A stretch of DNA of 27,649 bases, taken from contig NZ_LGUR01000268.1 of NCBI RefSeq assembly GCF_001270495.1, positions 1-27,649 of the forward strand. Direction: 5' to 3'. The notes beneath the pieces are model-generated. The model was not told the DNA's origin, searched no databases, and saw only the letters and a program-made list of their open reading frames with translations. The translations under genes were made by a program, and so were the position numbers. Numbering within the stretch: the first letter of the stretch is position 1; each line of letters starts with the position of its first letter. This document shows, in pieces, positions 1 through 7,839 of the stretch. This DNA comes from Streptomyces viridochromogenes (GTDB taxonomy: Bacteria > Actinomycetota > Actinomycetes > Streptomycetales > Streptomycetaceae).

Positions 1-2
1 CC

Positions 3-1709
3 CGACCCGCCCGCCCCGGTGCGCAGGCCGTCCCGAAGGCGGCCCCGTGCAGCCCGGCCGACTTCGGCAGCCGAACCGGAGCCGCGCTCGTGGCCTTCGT
101 CAAGGACTCGACCACGGACTGCGTCAACACCCTCTTCGCGGTCACCGGCACGGACGCCCGCGCCGTCTTCCGCGAGGCCCAAATGGTCACGATCGCCGAG
201 GAGTTCACGCGCGCGGCCCAGCGGTATCGCGGCGACAACTCGGCCCGCATCCAGCAGCTCGTCCTGTTCCTGCGCGCCGGCTACTACGTGCAGTTCAACA
301 ACCCCACCGACACCGGCCCCTACGGCACCCGCCTGGCCCGCACCACCACCCGGGGCCTGGACGCCTTCTTCGCCCGCCCGTCCTCCGGGGCCGTCACCGC
401 GGCCAACGGCGACGTGCTGAGCGAGGTCGTCATCCTCACCGACAGCGCCGACCGGCAGGCCCGCTATCTCAAGGTCTACCGGCGGGTGCTGAACGGCTAC
501 GACCGCTCCTACGACGCCATCCCCAGCATGCTCGCGGCCGTCAACGCCGTCTACACCCCGCTGTGGCGCGGCAACTGGAACGCGGACTACGTGGACGCCG
601 TCGCCGCGGACCCCTCCATCGTCCGCACCCTCCGCCGGTTCGCGCTCGACCACCTCGACCTGCTCGCCACCGACCGCGCGTACCTGGCGTCCAACGCCGG
701 GATGAACCTGGCCCGTTATGTCGAACACCCGGAGCTGCGGGCCACCGTGCGGCCCCTGACCAGGGAACTGCTGAACGCGTCCCGGATCACCGGTCCCACG
801 GCCGGCCTGTGGGTGGCGGTGGCGACCCAGGCCGAGTACTACGACAGCGCCAACTGCTCGTACTACGGCGTCTGCGACCTTGCCGGCCAACTGACCAGGG
901 CCGCCCTGCCGATCACCCACTCCTGCGACGCCACCCACACCATCCGGGCCCAGGCGCTCACCGCGGCCGACCTGGACGCGGCCTGCGCCAGCGTGCTCGG
1001 TCAGGACGCGTACGTCCACGACCTGGTCAAGGACGACGGCCCCATACCCGGCCAGTACCTGTCGACCATCGACCTCGTCGTCTTCGCCGGCAGCGCCGAC
1101 TACCGCACCTACGCCGGGGCGATCTTCGGCATCAGCACGGACAACGGCGGCATGACCCTGATCGGAGACCCGGCGGACCCCGCCAACGAACCGTTCGCGG
1201 TCATGTACCAGAAGCCCCGGGACGACGGGCACGCCGCGCGGATCTGGAACCTCAACCACGAGTACACGCACTACCTCGACGCCCGCCACAACATGAAGGG
1301 CGACTTCGCCCAGCAGACCTCGGTGCCGGACGTCTGGTGGATCGAGGGAGTGGCCGAATACGTCTCCTACGGCTACCGCGGCATCACCAACGAGCAGGCC
1401 GTCGCGGAGGCGGGCAAGCACACGTACCGGCTGAGCACCCTGTTCCAGAACACTTACGCCAACAGCGACGTGACCCGCACCTATCCGTGGGGCTACCTCG
1501 CCGTGCGCTACATGTTCGAGCGTCACCCGGCCGACGTCCACCGCATGCTCGCCCGCTTCCGCGTCGGTGACTACGCGGGCGGACACGCCGTCTACGCCTC
1601 CGACATCGGCACCCGCTACGACGCCGACTTCGACCGGTGGCTGACGGAGTGCGCCGCCGGTGCCTGCGCTGCCGTCGGCCGAGAGCGGTCTGCGGTATCT
1701 GCACGCTGA
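3..1709 (+). CDS. Secreted M9-family collagenase, 5'-truncated by the window edge
   Basis: The frame is open from base 3, so the start and signal peptide lie outside the window. The protein is a zinc metalloprotease of the microbial collagenase (M9) family, expected to act outside the cell on collagen or gelatin. The N-terminal M9 module is recognisable from CSPADFGSRTGAALV through the helical region. The catalytic part carries HEYTH at 1257-1271, and the third zinc ligand is probably the Glu of WWIEGVAEY at 1344. Streptomyces members I recall continue past the catalytic domain into a linker and a C-terminal pre-peptidase (PPC) beta-domain. This one stops about 10 residues after the Cys pair of ECAAGAC, with a tail RERSAVSAR unlike the family. 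It may therefore have lost its substrate-binding tail. Family assignment is firm; the claim of C-terminal loss is inference. Confidence 0.9.
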   Translation, partial: RPARPGAQAVPKAAPCSPADFGSRTGAALVAFVKDSTTDCVNTLFAVTGTDARAVFREAQMVTIAEEFTRAAQRYRGDNSARIQQLVLFLRAGYYVQFNNPTDTGPYGTRLARTTTRGLDAFFARPSSGAVTAANGDVLSEVVILTDSADRQARYLKVYRRVLNGYDRSYDAIPSMLAAVNAVYTPLWRGNWNADYVDAVAADPSIVRTLRRFALDHLDLLATDRAYLASNAGMNLARYVEHPELRATVRPLTRELLNASRITGPTAGLWVAVATQAEYYDSANCSYYGVCDLAGQLTRAALPITHSCDATHTIRAQALTAADLDAACASVLGQDAYVHDLVKDDGPIPGQYLSTIDLVVFAGSADYRTYAGAIFGISTDNGGMTLIGDPADPANEPFAVMYQKPRDDGHAARIWNLNHEYTHYLDARHNMKGDFAQQTSVPDVWWIEGVAEYVSYGYRGITNEQAVAEAGKHTYRLSTLFQNTYANSDVTRTYPWGYLAVRYMFERHPADVHRMLARFRVGDYAGGHAVYASDIGTRYDADFDRWLTECAAGACAAVGRERSAVSAR

Positions 1710-1892
1710 TCAGCTCGTCGGCGCGCGGGTCGACGGGCAGGCCGTGTCCCGGTCGGCGGTCGCGGCTCGTGTGTCCAGGTGAGGCGCTTGTGGGTGTTGC
1801 GTGTCGAAGCACCGCAGGGATCTTCCGGAACGCACGCGGGACGTGCACAGTCAGGAGCCGCCATGCATCGGCGCATGGCACGGCACGTCGTC

Positions 1893-1899
1893 GGGAGGA
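1893..1899 (+). promoter_or_regulatory. Ribosome binding site that decides the Mo-subunit start
   Basis: GGGAGGA lies 6 bases before the ATG at 1906. This favours 1906 over an in-frame GTG at 1801, which has no good Shine-Dalgarno and would put a long odd extension before the Tat signal. A second good motif, AGGAG at 1853-1857, precedes an ATG at 1863, but that ATG is out of frame with the protein. Confidence 0.6.
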
Positions 1900-1905
1900 C
1901 AGCCG

Positions 1906-4245
1906 ATGGGAGCTCACCACCGCCCGGAGCGGCCGGACAGCGCGGGCGCCACCGCGGACGGCATCGGCCGGCGCACGTTCCTCGGATACGTGGTGGCCGC
2001 CTCGACCCTGACCGTGGCGGCCCCACTGGGCGAGACACTCCTCGCACCCACCGAGGCGGCCGCGGCGGTCCCCTCCGTGCCCGGCCCGGCCGAGATCTAC
2101 GACCTCAACGACATGCTCACCCACGCCGCGCTGCCCACGGCGAACCTGATCACCATCCGGATCGAGGCCGACGGCACGGCCTCCTTCGCCCTGCCCCGCG
2201 CCGAGGTGGGCCAGGGCATCACCACCTCCAGCGCCATGCTGATCGCCGAGGAACTGGACCTCCCGCTGGAGAAGATCCGGGTCGCGCTCGCCGACGCGCG
2301 GCCCGAGCTGCTGTTCAACCAGGTCACCGGCGGCTCGAACACCACCATCTCCACCTACACCCCGATCCGCGTCGCCGCCGCCGTGGCCCGGGGCCGCCTC
2401 CTGAGGGCCGCCGCGCTCGCACTGGGGGAGGCCGTCGACACCCTGACCGCGAAGGCGGGGATCATCACCTCGACCGTGACCGGCCAGAGCCTCGGCTACG
2501 GCGAACTCGCCGAGAAGGCCGCCTCGGTGGCCACCGGCCAGGTCTCCGTCACCCTCAAGGAGCCCTCCGAGTTCAAGGTCATAGGCACCGCGCGGCGGCG
2601 CATCGACGCGGTGGAGGCCGTCACGGGCCGCAAACGGTTCGCCATGGACGTGCACGTCCCGGGCGCGCTGCCGACGATGGTGTGCCGGCCCCCGACGATC
2701 AACGGCACGGTCCGCTCGGTGGCGAACCTGGACGAGGTGCGGGCCATGCCCGGCATCACGGATGCCGTACGCGTCCCGACCGGCGTCGCGGTACGCGGTC
2801 GTACCTTCGGCCAGTGCATCGACGCGGTACGCGCGCTCGAGGTCACCTGGGGGCCGGGAACGGCGGAGGACGCCTCCGACGACACGGTTCGCGCCGAACT
2901 CCGCAAGGCCGAACTCCCTCTCCCCGCCCTCGACTTGCTGACCGGGTCGGTCGACGCCCGCTTCACGTTCCACTTCGCCAGCAACAGCGCACTGGAGACC
3001 AACTGCGCTGTCGCCGACGTACGCGAGGACTCGGCCGAGATCTGGGCGAGCCTGAAGACGCCGATCGTCGCCCAGGAGGAGATCGCGCTCAAGCTCGGTC
3101 TCCCGGTGACCGCGGTCAAGGTCCATGTGACGGAGGGCGGCGGCTCCTTCGGCCGCAAGCTCTTCCACGACGCCGCGGCGGAGGCGGCCGAGATCTCGCG
3201 GGCCATGGGCAAGCCCGTCAAACTGATGTGGCACCGGACCGACGACTTCCGGCAGGGCCGCACCCACCCCATGTCCACCTCCAGGGTGCGCGCCACCCAC
3301 GCGCTCGGCCAGGTGCTCACCTACGACCAGCGCCACACCTCCGTGGCCACCGACTTCGGCCATGGCGTCGGCGAGATCATCACCGCCGAGGCCGCCCGCC
3401 TGCCCGTCGGTGACCTCACCTTCTCCGAGACGATCTTCACGCTCACCCAGCAGACCCCCTACGACTTCGGCGTCGTGACCCAGCTCCTCAGCGAGACCGA
3501 CAAGCGCTTCAACACCGGCTCCATGCGCAACATCTACTCGCCCAACGTGCGCTGCGCGCAGGAGCTGGTGGTGGACGAGCTGGCCAGGCGCATGGGCAAG
3601 GACCCCTACCGGTTCCGCCGCTCCTTCCTCAAGGAGGAGCGGGCACGGGCCGTGCTCGACAAGGTCGCCGAGGCGGGGGAGTGGGGCCGCGCCATGCCGG
3701 CCGGCACGGCGCAGGGCATCGCGCTCCACCCCGAATACCACGCGTACGTCGCGGTCCTCGCCGAGATCGACTGCCGCCCGGAGACGACCGGACGCGAGAT
3801 CCCCGACGCGTACACGGGCCCGCGCGTGACGAAGGTCGTGTGCGCCGTGGACGTGGGGCTGGCGGTGAACCCGCGCGGCCTTCAGGCCCAGATGATGGGC
3901 GGCATTATGGACGGCATCGCGATCACCCTCAGCTCCGGGCTGCACCTCGCGGGCGGGCACTTCCTGGAGGGCAGTTGGGACAACTACTTCTACACCCGCC
4001 AGTGGAACACCCCGCCCGAGCTGGAGATCATCGTCATGCCGCCGACCGCCGAAACCCCCGGCGGTGCGGGGGAGTTGGCCGTGGCGGGTGCGATGGCGGC
4101 CGTGGCCTGCGCCTACGGTCGCGCGACGGGCAGGATGCCGACGACGTTCCCCCTCAACCACGGAGAACCGCTCGGCTTCGAGCCGCTGCCCACCAGCCCG
4201 CCGATCCCCGCGTCCCCCACCGACGGCCTGAGCCGCGCCTTCTAG
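1906..4245 (+). CDS. Molybdopterin-binding large subunit of a xanthine dehydrogenase/isoquinoline-1-oxidoreductase-type hydroxylase
   Basis: 779 residues. The large subunit of the xanthine oxidase family binds molybdopterin cytosine dinucleotide and hydroxylates aldehydes or N-heterocycles. The N-terminus has a Tat signal (GRRTFLGYVVAA, residues 21-32) ending in an Ala-rich cleavage region near residue 54, so the folded enzyme is probably exported. Cofactor-binding motifs include the Gly-rich VGQGITTSS and GGGSFGRK. The expected catalytic base is the Glu of GGAGE, about residue 723. The Tat signal and a partner with only two 2Fe-2S clusters match the two-subunit IorAB type, which passes electrons to a membrane or cytochrome acceptor, rather than the three-subunit FAD type. 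The next gene's RBS overlaps this stop codon, implying coupled translation. The substrate cannot be read from sequence. No XdhC/MocA maturation gene is in the window. Confidence 0.9.
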   Translation: MGAHHRPERPDSAGATADGIGRRTFLGYVVAASTLTVAAPLGETLLAPTEAAAAVPSVPGPAEIYDLNDMLTHAALPTANLITIRIEADGTASFALPRAEVGQGITTSSAMLIAEELDLPLEKIRVALADARPELLFNQVTGGSNTTISTYTPIRVAAAVARGRLLRAAALALGEAVDTLTAKAGIITSTVTGQSLGYGELAEKAASVATGQVSVTLKEPSEFKVIGTARRRIDAVEAVTGRKRFAMDVHVPGALPTMVCRPPTINGTVRSVANLDEVRAMPGITDAVRVPTGVAVRGRTFGQCIDAVRALEVTWGPGTAEDASDDTVRAELRKAELPLPALDLLTGSVDARFTFHFASNSALETNCAVADVREDSAEIWASLKTPIVAQEEIALKLGLPVTAVKVHVTEGGGSFGRKLFHDAAAEAAEISRAMGKPVKLMWHRTDDFRQGRTHPMSTSRVRATHALGQVLTYDQRHTSVATDFGHGVGEIITAEAARLPVGDLTFSETIFTLTQQTPYDFGVVTQLLSETDKRFNTGSMRNIYSPNVRCAQELVVDELARRMGKDPYRFRRSFLKEERARAVLDKVAEAGEWGRAMPAGTAQGIALHPEYHAYVAVLAEIDCRPETTGREIPDAYTGPRVTKVVCAVDVGLAVNPRGLQAQMMGGIMDGIAITLSSGLHLAGGHFLEGSWDNYFYTRQWNTPPELEIIVMPPTAETPGGAGELAVAGAMAAVACAYGRATGRMPTTFPLNHGEPLGFEPLPTSPPIPASPTDGLSRAF

Positions 4246-4253
4246 GAGCCACC

Positions 4254-4730
4254 GTGCCCGAACACACCTTCATCCTGAACGGCGAGTCCGTGACCGTGGA
4301 CATCGAGGACGACGTACGGCTGCTGTGGGTGCTGCGGGACGTCCTGGGCGTCACCGGTCCCAAGTACGGGTGCGGCCTCGGCGTGTGCCAGGCCTGCACG
4401 AGCCACATCAACGGCAAGGCGTTCAACCCCTGTTCGGTCCCGGTGAAGGACCTGCGCCCCACCGACGAGGTCACCACCATCGAGGGCCTGCCCGCCACGG
4501 TCGGCAAGGAGCTCCACCCCATGCAGGAGGCCTGGCTGGAGTACGACGTCGCCCAGTGCGGCTACTGCCAGCCCGGCCAGATCATGACCGCCGTCGCCAA
4601 GGTCCGCCGGGCCCGCGAGGAGGGCCGCGACATCACCGAGGCCGACCTCGACGAGATCCGCAACGTCTGCCGCTGCGGGACGTACCACCGCATCCGCGAG
4701 GCGATCGTGGCGGGTGCGAAGAAGTACTGA
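4254..4730 (+). CDS. 2Fe-2S small subunit of the molybdenum hydroxylase
   Basis: 158 residues from a GTG start with AGGAG at 4244-4248, which overlaps the TAG stop of the large subunit. It has the plant-type ferredoxin domain followed by the four-helix 2Fe-2S domain of this family. Cluster I ligands are C40, C45, C48 and C60 (GCGLGVCQAC ... NPC). Cluster II ligands are C102, C105, C139 and C141 (CGYCQPGQ ... CRCGTYHRI). It relays electrons from the molybdenum centre of the upstream subunit. It has no export signal of its own, so if the complex is exocytoplasmic it must be carried out by the large subunit's Tat signal. No FAD subunit follows, which supports the two-subunit IorA/IorB arrangement. 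Confidence 0.93.
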   Translation: MPEHTFILNGESVTVDIEDDVRLLWVLRDVLGVTGPKYGCGLGVCQACTSHINGKAFNPCSVPVKDLRPTDEVTTIEGLPATVGKELHPMQEAWLEYDVAQCGYCQPGQIMTAVAKVRRAREEGRDITEADLDEIRNVCRCGTYHRIREAIVAGAKKY

Positions 4731-4735
4731 ACGCG

Positions 4736-4773
4736 CCCCGTGGCCGCGCGGGGTGCTCCGCCCGGCCACGGGG
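4736..4773 (+). terminator. Hairpin after the hydroxylase operon
   Basis: An 11-bp perfect stem (CCCCGTGGCCG at 4736-4746, CGGCCACGGGG at 4763-4773) with a 16-base loop starts 5 bases after the small-subunit stop. There is no T-tract, as is common for Streptomyces terminators. It sits between convergent genes. Confidence 0.6.
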
Positions 4774-4797
4774 GCGTGCCCGTCGGCAGGTGGGACG

Positions 4798-4881
4798 CTG
4801 GGCGTGGGCCGGGTCCAGGGCGTTCAGGACGAGCCGCGTGGCCAGGTCGTTGTGCCCGTCTCGCGCTAACTGCGCACGCAT
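4798..4881 (-). pseudogene. Coding-like scrap, possible gene remnant
   Basis: On the minus strand, from an ATG at 4881, the reading MRAQLARDGHNDLATRLVLN continues with ALDPAHAQ. These first codons are strongly G/C-ending (CTG GCC ACG CGG CTC GTC CTG AAC GCC), as in real genes here, and contain one TTA codon. Beyond 4798 the frame becomes Arg/Pro-rich, shadow-like sequence running through the hydroxylase terminator. No Shine-Dalgarno is evident. I read it as either the remnant of a small gene or a spurious match; no family was identified. Confidence 0.3.
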
Positions 4882-4916
4882 GCGCTGCGGCCCAACGGCG
4901 GCTGAGCGGCCGGGGG

Positions 4917-5891
4917 CTACCCGGCGCGGACGGTTGCCAGCAGGTGGTCGCGGACCAGGGCGACATGCGGGTTGCCGGACGAGCCCGGGCGCTGGACGAG
5001 GAAGCCGGTGTTGATGGGCGGATCGTCCGGGTCGTGCAGCAGGACCAGTGAGCCCGAGGTCAGCTCGGCGGCGCACAGGTAGCGAGGGAGCACGCTGAAC
5101 CCCGTTCCGCCCGCCACGGCCGCCTTGACCGCGTTGAGGTCGGGCATGGTGACCGCCGGGTGGCAGACCAGACGCTTGCCGAAGACATGACGCCAGTAAC
5201 GGCGCACGATCGGCACGTCCTCGGCGTAGGCGACCAGCGGCACGCCGTGCAGCGCGGCGGGCCCGTCGGCGGCGATCCGCGCCGGTCCGCCGACGCGCTC
5301 CGCCCAGGAGGGAGCCGAGACCAGCACGAACTCCTCGTCCGTCAGCACCACCGAGGTCAGGGCACGACCACGCGGCCGGTAGGTCGCGATCACCAGGTCG
5401 TAGCGGCCCGCCCGCAGCTCCTCCAGGAGCGGTTCGGTCAGGCCGGGCGTGATGCGCAGCCGTACGCCCCTGTCGACCAGCGGCGCGAGGGCCGGCATCA
5501 CGCGGTGGGTGAGCAACTCGGCCGGCCCGGCGAGATGCACCGGCTCCGCCGGGTGCACGTCCGCGGAGCCGCCCGGCCCCGTCACGGTGGCGAGGGCGTC
5601 CAGCGGCTCGACGATCCGGGAGGCGAGTTCGTCCGCGTAGGGAGCCGGGGCGACGCCGCGCGCCAGCCGCTGGAACAGCTCCCGGTCCAGCTGCCGCTCC
5701 AGCGTGCGGATCTGTGTGGTGACCGTAGGCTGGGACAGGCCCAGCAGGCGGGCGGCGGCGGTGAAGGAGCCGGTGCGGTAGACGGCGAGGAACGTGCGCA
5801 ACAGGTTCAGGTCGACGTCCGCCGCACCGCCGAACGGAGCCTTCCCCGCCCGGGCCCCCTCCGCCTCCCCATCGGAATCCCTATGTCTCAT
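4917..5891 (-). CDS. LysR-family transcriptional regulator
   Basis: 324 residues from ATG at 5891. The winged helix-turn-helix is at about residues 28-85 (LNLLRTFLAVYRTGSFTAAA, then LGLSQPTVTTQIRTLERQL). A type-2 periplasmic-binding-like effector domain follows (about 110-320), for example LAGPAELL and YDLVIATYRPRG. The size is normal for the family. No good start codon exists immediately before the HTH (the Val codons there are GTC), so the upstream ATG is used despite its 27-residue leader and weak RBS. It is divergent from the DJ-1/PfpI gene with only 81 bases between the starts, the classic arrangement in which a LysR protein controls its neighbour. The effector is unknown. Confidence 0.9.
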   Translation of the reverse strand: MRHRDSDGEAEGARAGKAPFGGAADVDLNLLRTFLAVYRTGSFTAAARLLGLSQPTVTTQIRTLERQLDRELFQRLARGVAPAPYADELASRIVEPLDALATVTGPGGSADVHPAEPVHLAGPAELLTHRVMPALAPLVDRGVRLRITPGLTEPLLEELRAGRYDLVIATYRPRGRALTSVVLTDEEFVLVSAPSWAERVGGPARIAADGPAALHGVPLVAYAEDVPIVRRYWRHVFGKRLVCHPAVTMPDLNAVKAAVAGGTGFSVLPRYLCAAELTSGSLVLLHDPDDPPINTGFLVQRPGSSGNPHVALVRDHLLATVRAG

Positions 5892-5917
5892 ATGCGTGAG
5901 CCTATTGGATTCCTATG
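5874..5917. promoter_or_regulatory. Candidate LysR binding region between divergent genes
   Basis: Two similar elements, GGAATCCCTATG (5874-5885) and GGATTCCTATG (5907-5917), flank an inverted repeat CTCA-N6-TGAG (5887-5900) that contains the LysR start codon. The GGAATCC and GGATTCC cores are also reverse complements of each other. A weak rightward promoter TTGGAT (5906-5911), 18 bases, TACGGT (5930-5935) would overlap the second element. The function is inferred from position only. Confidence 0.35.
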
Positions 5918-5972
5918 GCAGAGCGTGCGTACGGTCGGGGTACCGGAACCCCACCTCGTGAAAGAGCACCCC

Positions 5973-6668
5973 ATGTCGAAGATCCTGTTCGTGATGACCG
6001 GCGCCGACCACTGGACACTGGCCGACGGCACCAAGCACCCCACCGGCTTCTGGGCCGAGGAGGCGGTCGCCCCGTACGAGGCGTTCAAGGCCGCCGGTCA
6101 CGAGGTCGTCGTGGCCACGCCGGGCGGCGTCGTACCGCCCGTCGACCAGGGCAGCCTCGCGGCCGAGTACAACGGCGGTCAGGAGAACGCCGACCGGGTC
6201 GCCGCGGTACTCGCCGCTATGACGGAGCTGCGGGAGCCGCTCCGCGTGGAGGACGTGAACCTCGACGACTACGCCGCCGTGTTCTACCCCGGCGGGCACG
6301 GACCGATGGAGGACCTGGCCGTCAACGCCGACTCCGGCCGGCTGCTGACCCTCGCCCTGGAGTCCGGCAGGCCGCTCGGCGTCGTCTGCCACGCCCCCGC
6401 CGCACTGCTCGCCGCCACCAAGGCCGACGGCACCAACACCTTCGCCGGCTACCGGGTGTCCGCGTTCACGAACGCCGAGGAGACACAGGGAGGCCTCGCC
6501 GACAAGGCCAAGTGGCTGCTGGAGGACCGGCTCACCGAGGCCGGTGTGCAGGTCCAGGTCGGCGAGCCGTGGGCCCCGAAGGTGGTCGTCGACCGCAACC
6601 TGGTCACCGGCCAGAACCCCGCCTCCGCCGCCCCGCTCGCCGCGGAACTGCTGAAGAGGCTGGGATGA
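5973..6668 (+). CDS. DJ-1/PfpI-family (type 1 glutamine amidotransferase-like) protein
   Basis: 231 residues. It resembles the Hsp31/YajL-like branch of the DJ-1 superfamily, cytoplasmic proteins with chaperone, deglycase or glyoxalase III-type activity. The nucleophile elbow GVVCHAPAALLA places the catalytic Cys at 139 followed by His140. An acidic partner is available at E29/E30 (GFWAEEAVAPYEAF). YPGGHGPMEDL is the family's oxyanion and glycine-rich turn. The ATG at 5973 is chosen because AAAGAG precedes it by 6 bases; an in-frame GTG at 5958 is an alternative. The divergent LysR gene suggests regulation by a small molecule, perhaps a reactive aldehyde, but that is inference. The exact reaction cannot be assigned. 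Confidence 0.88.
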   Translation: MSKILFVMTGADHWTLADGTKHPTGFWAEEAVAPYEAFKAAGHEVVVATPGGVVPPVDQGSLAAEYNGGQENADRVAAVLAAMTELREPLRVEDVNLDDYAAVFYPGGHGPMEDLAVNADSGRLLTLALESGRPLGVVCHAPAALLAATKADGTNTFAGYRVSAFTNAEETQGGLADKAKWLLEDRLTEAGVQVQVGEPWAPKVVVDRNLVTGQNPASAAPLAAELLKRLG

Positions 6669-6713
6669 GGCAGCGGCGCCGACCGGCTCGACGACCACGG
6701 AGGGGCCGCGAAC

Positions 6714-7700
6714 TCACGGCTCCGAGGTCTCGGATTCGAGTGACTCCCGGGTCGCCGTGCCGTAGACGCCGGACTCGTCGTCGAGGATGACTCGGGTGAG
6801 CTGGTAGGTGCGTACCGCGCCCTCGACCGCGCGGTCGTAGTCGCCGTCGACGTCTCCGCCGTAGTGGCCGATCTGGCGGAGCCGGAGCTGGAGTTCGGTG
6901 ACCTCCGGCCCCTGGTCGCCGAGGCGGAGGACCGGGGGCCGCCCTTCCGCCTCGGTCGGCTCGGGGGCGGCGCTGGTGGTCGCGCTCGCGCTGGAGGGGG
7001 CCGTGGTCGGGGTGGTGGGGGAGTCGGTCGGCGCTGTGCTGCTGTCGGTCGGGGGTGCGCTGGGCGATGACGTAGGGCTCGGCGACGGTGACGCGGAGGC
7101 CGTACCGGCGGACTGGCCCTCCGGGGAGGTGCCGGCCTCCGTGGGGCCGTCCGGGACGGGCGCCCGGACGTCGTCGGTGACGGAATCGTCTCGTGCGGGG
7201 CTGTCGTACCGGTACAGGCCACCCAAGTAGGCACCCGTCAGCAGGACGGCCAGAGCGGCGCCCGCCCCGGTGATGAGGAGGGTGCGATGTCCGCGCCGGG
7301 GGCTTCGCCGGACTTCCGCGTCGAGGAGCGGCGCCTCGCCGCGCACCGTCACTCCCGTGGGCGGGGGCGCGGGTGTGGACGGGGGCGTGGGCGCGGCATC
7401 GTCCTCCGTGTCCTTCAAGTCCCCTGGTTCCTGCGGGACTTCGGCACCTCCAGCCCTGGTCGATCCAGCCGTTCCAGCCGTTCCATCGGTCCCGGCGGTC
7501 CCGGACGTCCCGGTCTCGTCACCGAGCTCCACGAACGGGCGTATCCGTACCGGATCGAAGTCCTCCGCGGCCGCCGCCTGCGCCGTGCGTGTGTCGCGGT
7601 GGGCCTCGGAAGCGCGGCGGGCGCAGGAGCAGGCGGGAGTTCCGTCCGCAGCCCGGGGCGTACCGCACTCCGGGCAGACGGGGCCGTTCGGTTGACTCAC
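6714..7700 (-). CDS. Zinc-ribbon / transmembrane / peptidoglycan-binding protein
   Basis: 328 residues from GTG at 7700, with GGAGAGGG about 8 bases upstream. A longer frame to 7865 exists but would overlap the upstream gene and lacks an RBS. Domain order: a short Cys cluster CPECGTP...CSC (C9, C12, C24, C26) resembling a zinc ribbon; an acidic, Gly/Thr-rich low-complexity stretch (about 60-115); one membrane helix (about 140-162, LLITGAGAALAVLLTGAYLG); a Ser/Pro/Thr-rich spacer (about 195-250) typical of a cell-wall-spanning linker; and a C-terminal PG_binding_1 domain (about 257-325, LRLGDQGPEVTELQLRLRQI). Topology is probably cytoplasmic Cys cluster and extracytoplasmic peptidoglycan-binding domain. 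The role is unknown; a structural or sensory link between cytoplasm and cell wall is plausible. Confidence 0.82.
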   Translation of the reverse strand: MSQPNGPVCPECGTPRAADGTPACSCARRASEAHRDTRTAQAAAAEDFDPVRIRPFVELGDETGTSGTAGTDGTAGTAGSTRAGGAEVPQEPGDLKDTEDDAAPTPPSTPAPPPTGVTVRGEAPLLDAEVRRSPRRGHRTLLITGAGAALAVLLTGAYLGGLYRYDSPARDDSVTDDVRAPVPDGPTEAGTSPEGQSAGTASASPSPSPTSSPSAPPTDSSTAPTDSPTTPTTAPSSASATTSAAPEPTEAEGRPPVLRLGDQGPEVTELQLRLRQIGHYGGDVDGDYDRAVEGAVRTYQLTRVILDDESGVYGTATRESLESETSEP

Positions 7701-7739
7701 GTAGGGGTCCCTCTCCGTGCAGGAGGCAGAGTTTAGGCA

Positions 7740-7754
7740 TATGTTCTGCACATA
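7740..7754. promoter_or_regulatory. A/T-rich inverted repeat upstream of the peptidoglycan-binding protein
   Basis: TATGT-N5-ACATA lies 40 bases upstream of the GTG at 7700, in one of the few A/T-rich patches of this segment. It may be a promoter or operator element. There is no independent support. Confidence 0.25.
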
Positions 7755-7839
7755 ATCTCCATGGCCCCGGATGTTGGCGGAACCAGGGCCTCCGAAGCGT
7801 CCGGAAACAGGCACGCGAGAGCTCGTTCGGGGGTGTCGC

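Noticed and set aside
1863..1905. AGGAG followed by ATG at 1863 as an alternative start
   Set aside because: It is out of frame with the Mo subunit; the resulting long frame is Arg/His/Pro-rich shadow sequence. Kept only as a possible decoy initiation site.
1384..4161. A 900-codon open frame on the minus strand opposite the collagenase 3' end and Mo subunit
   Set aside because: Its translation is His/Arg/Gly-rich low-complexity of the type produced opposite G/C-biased genes, and the plus strand encodes well-conserved proteins.
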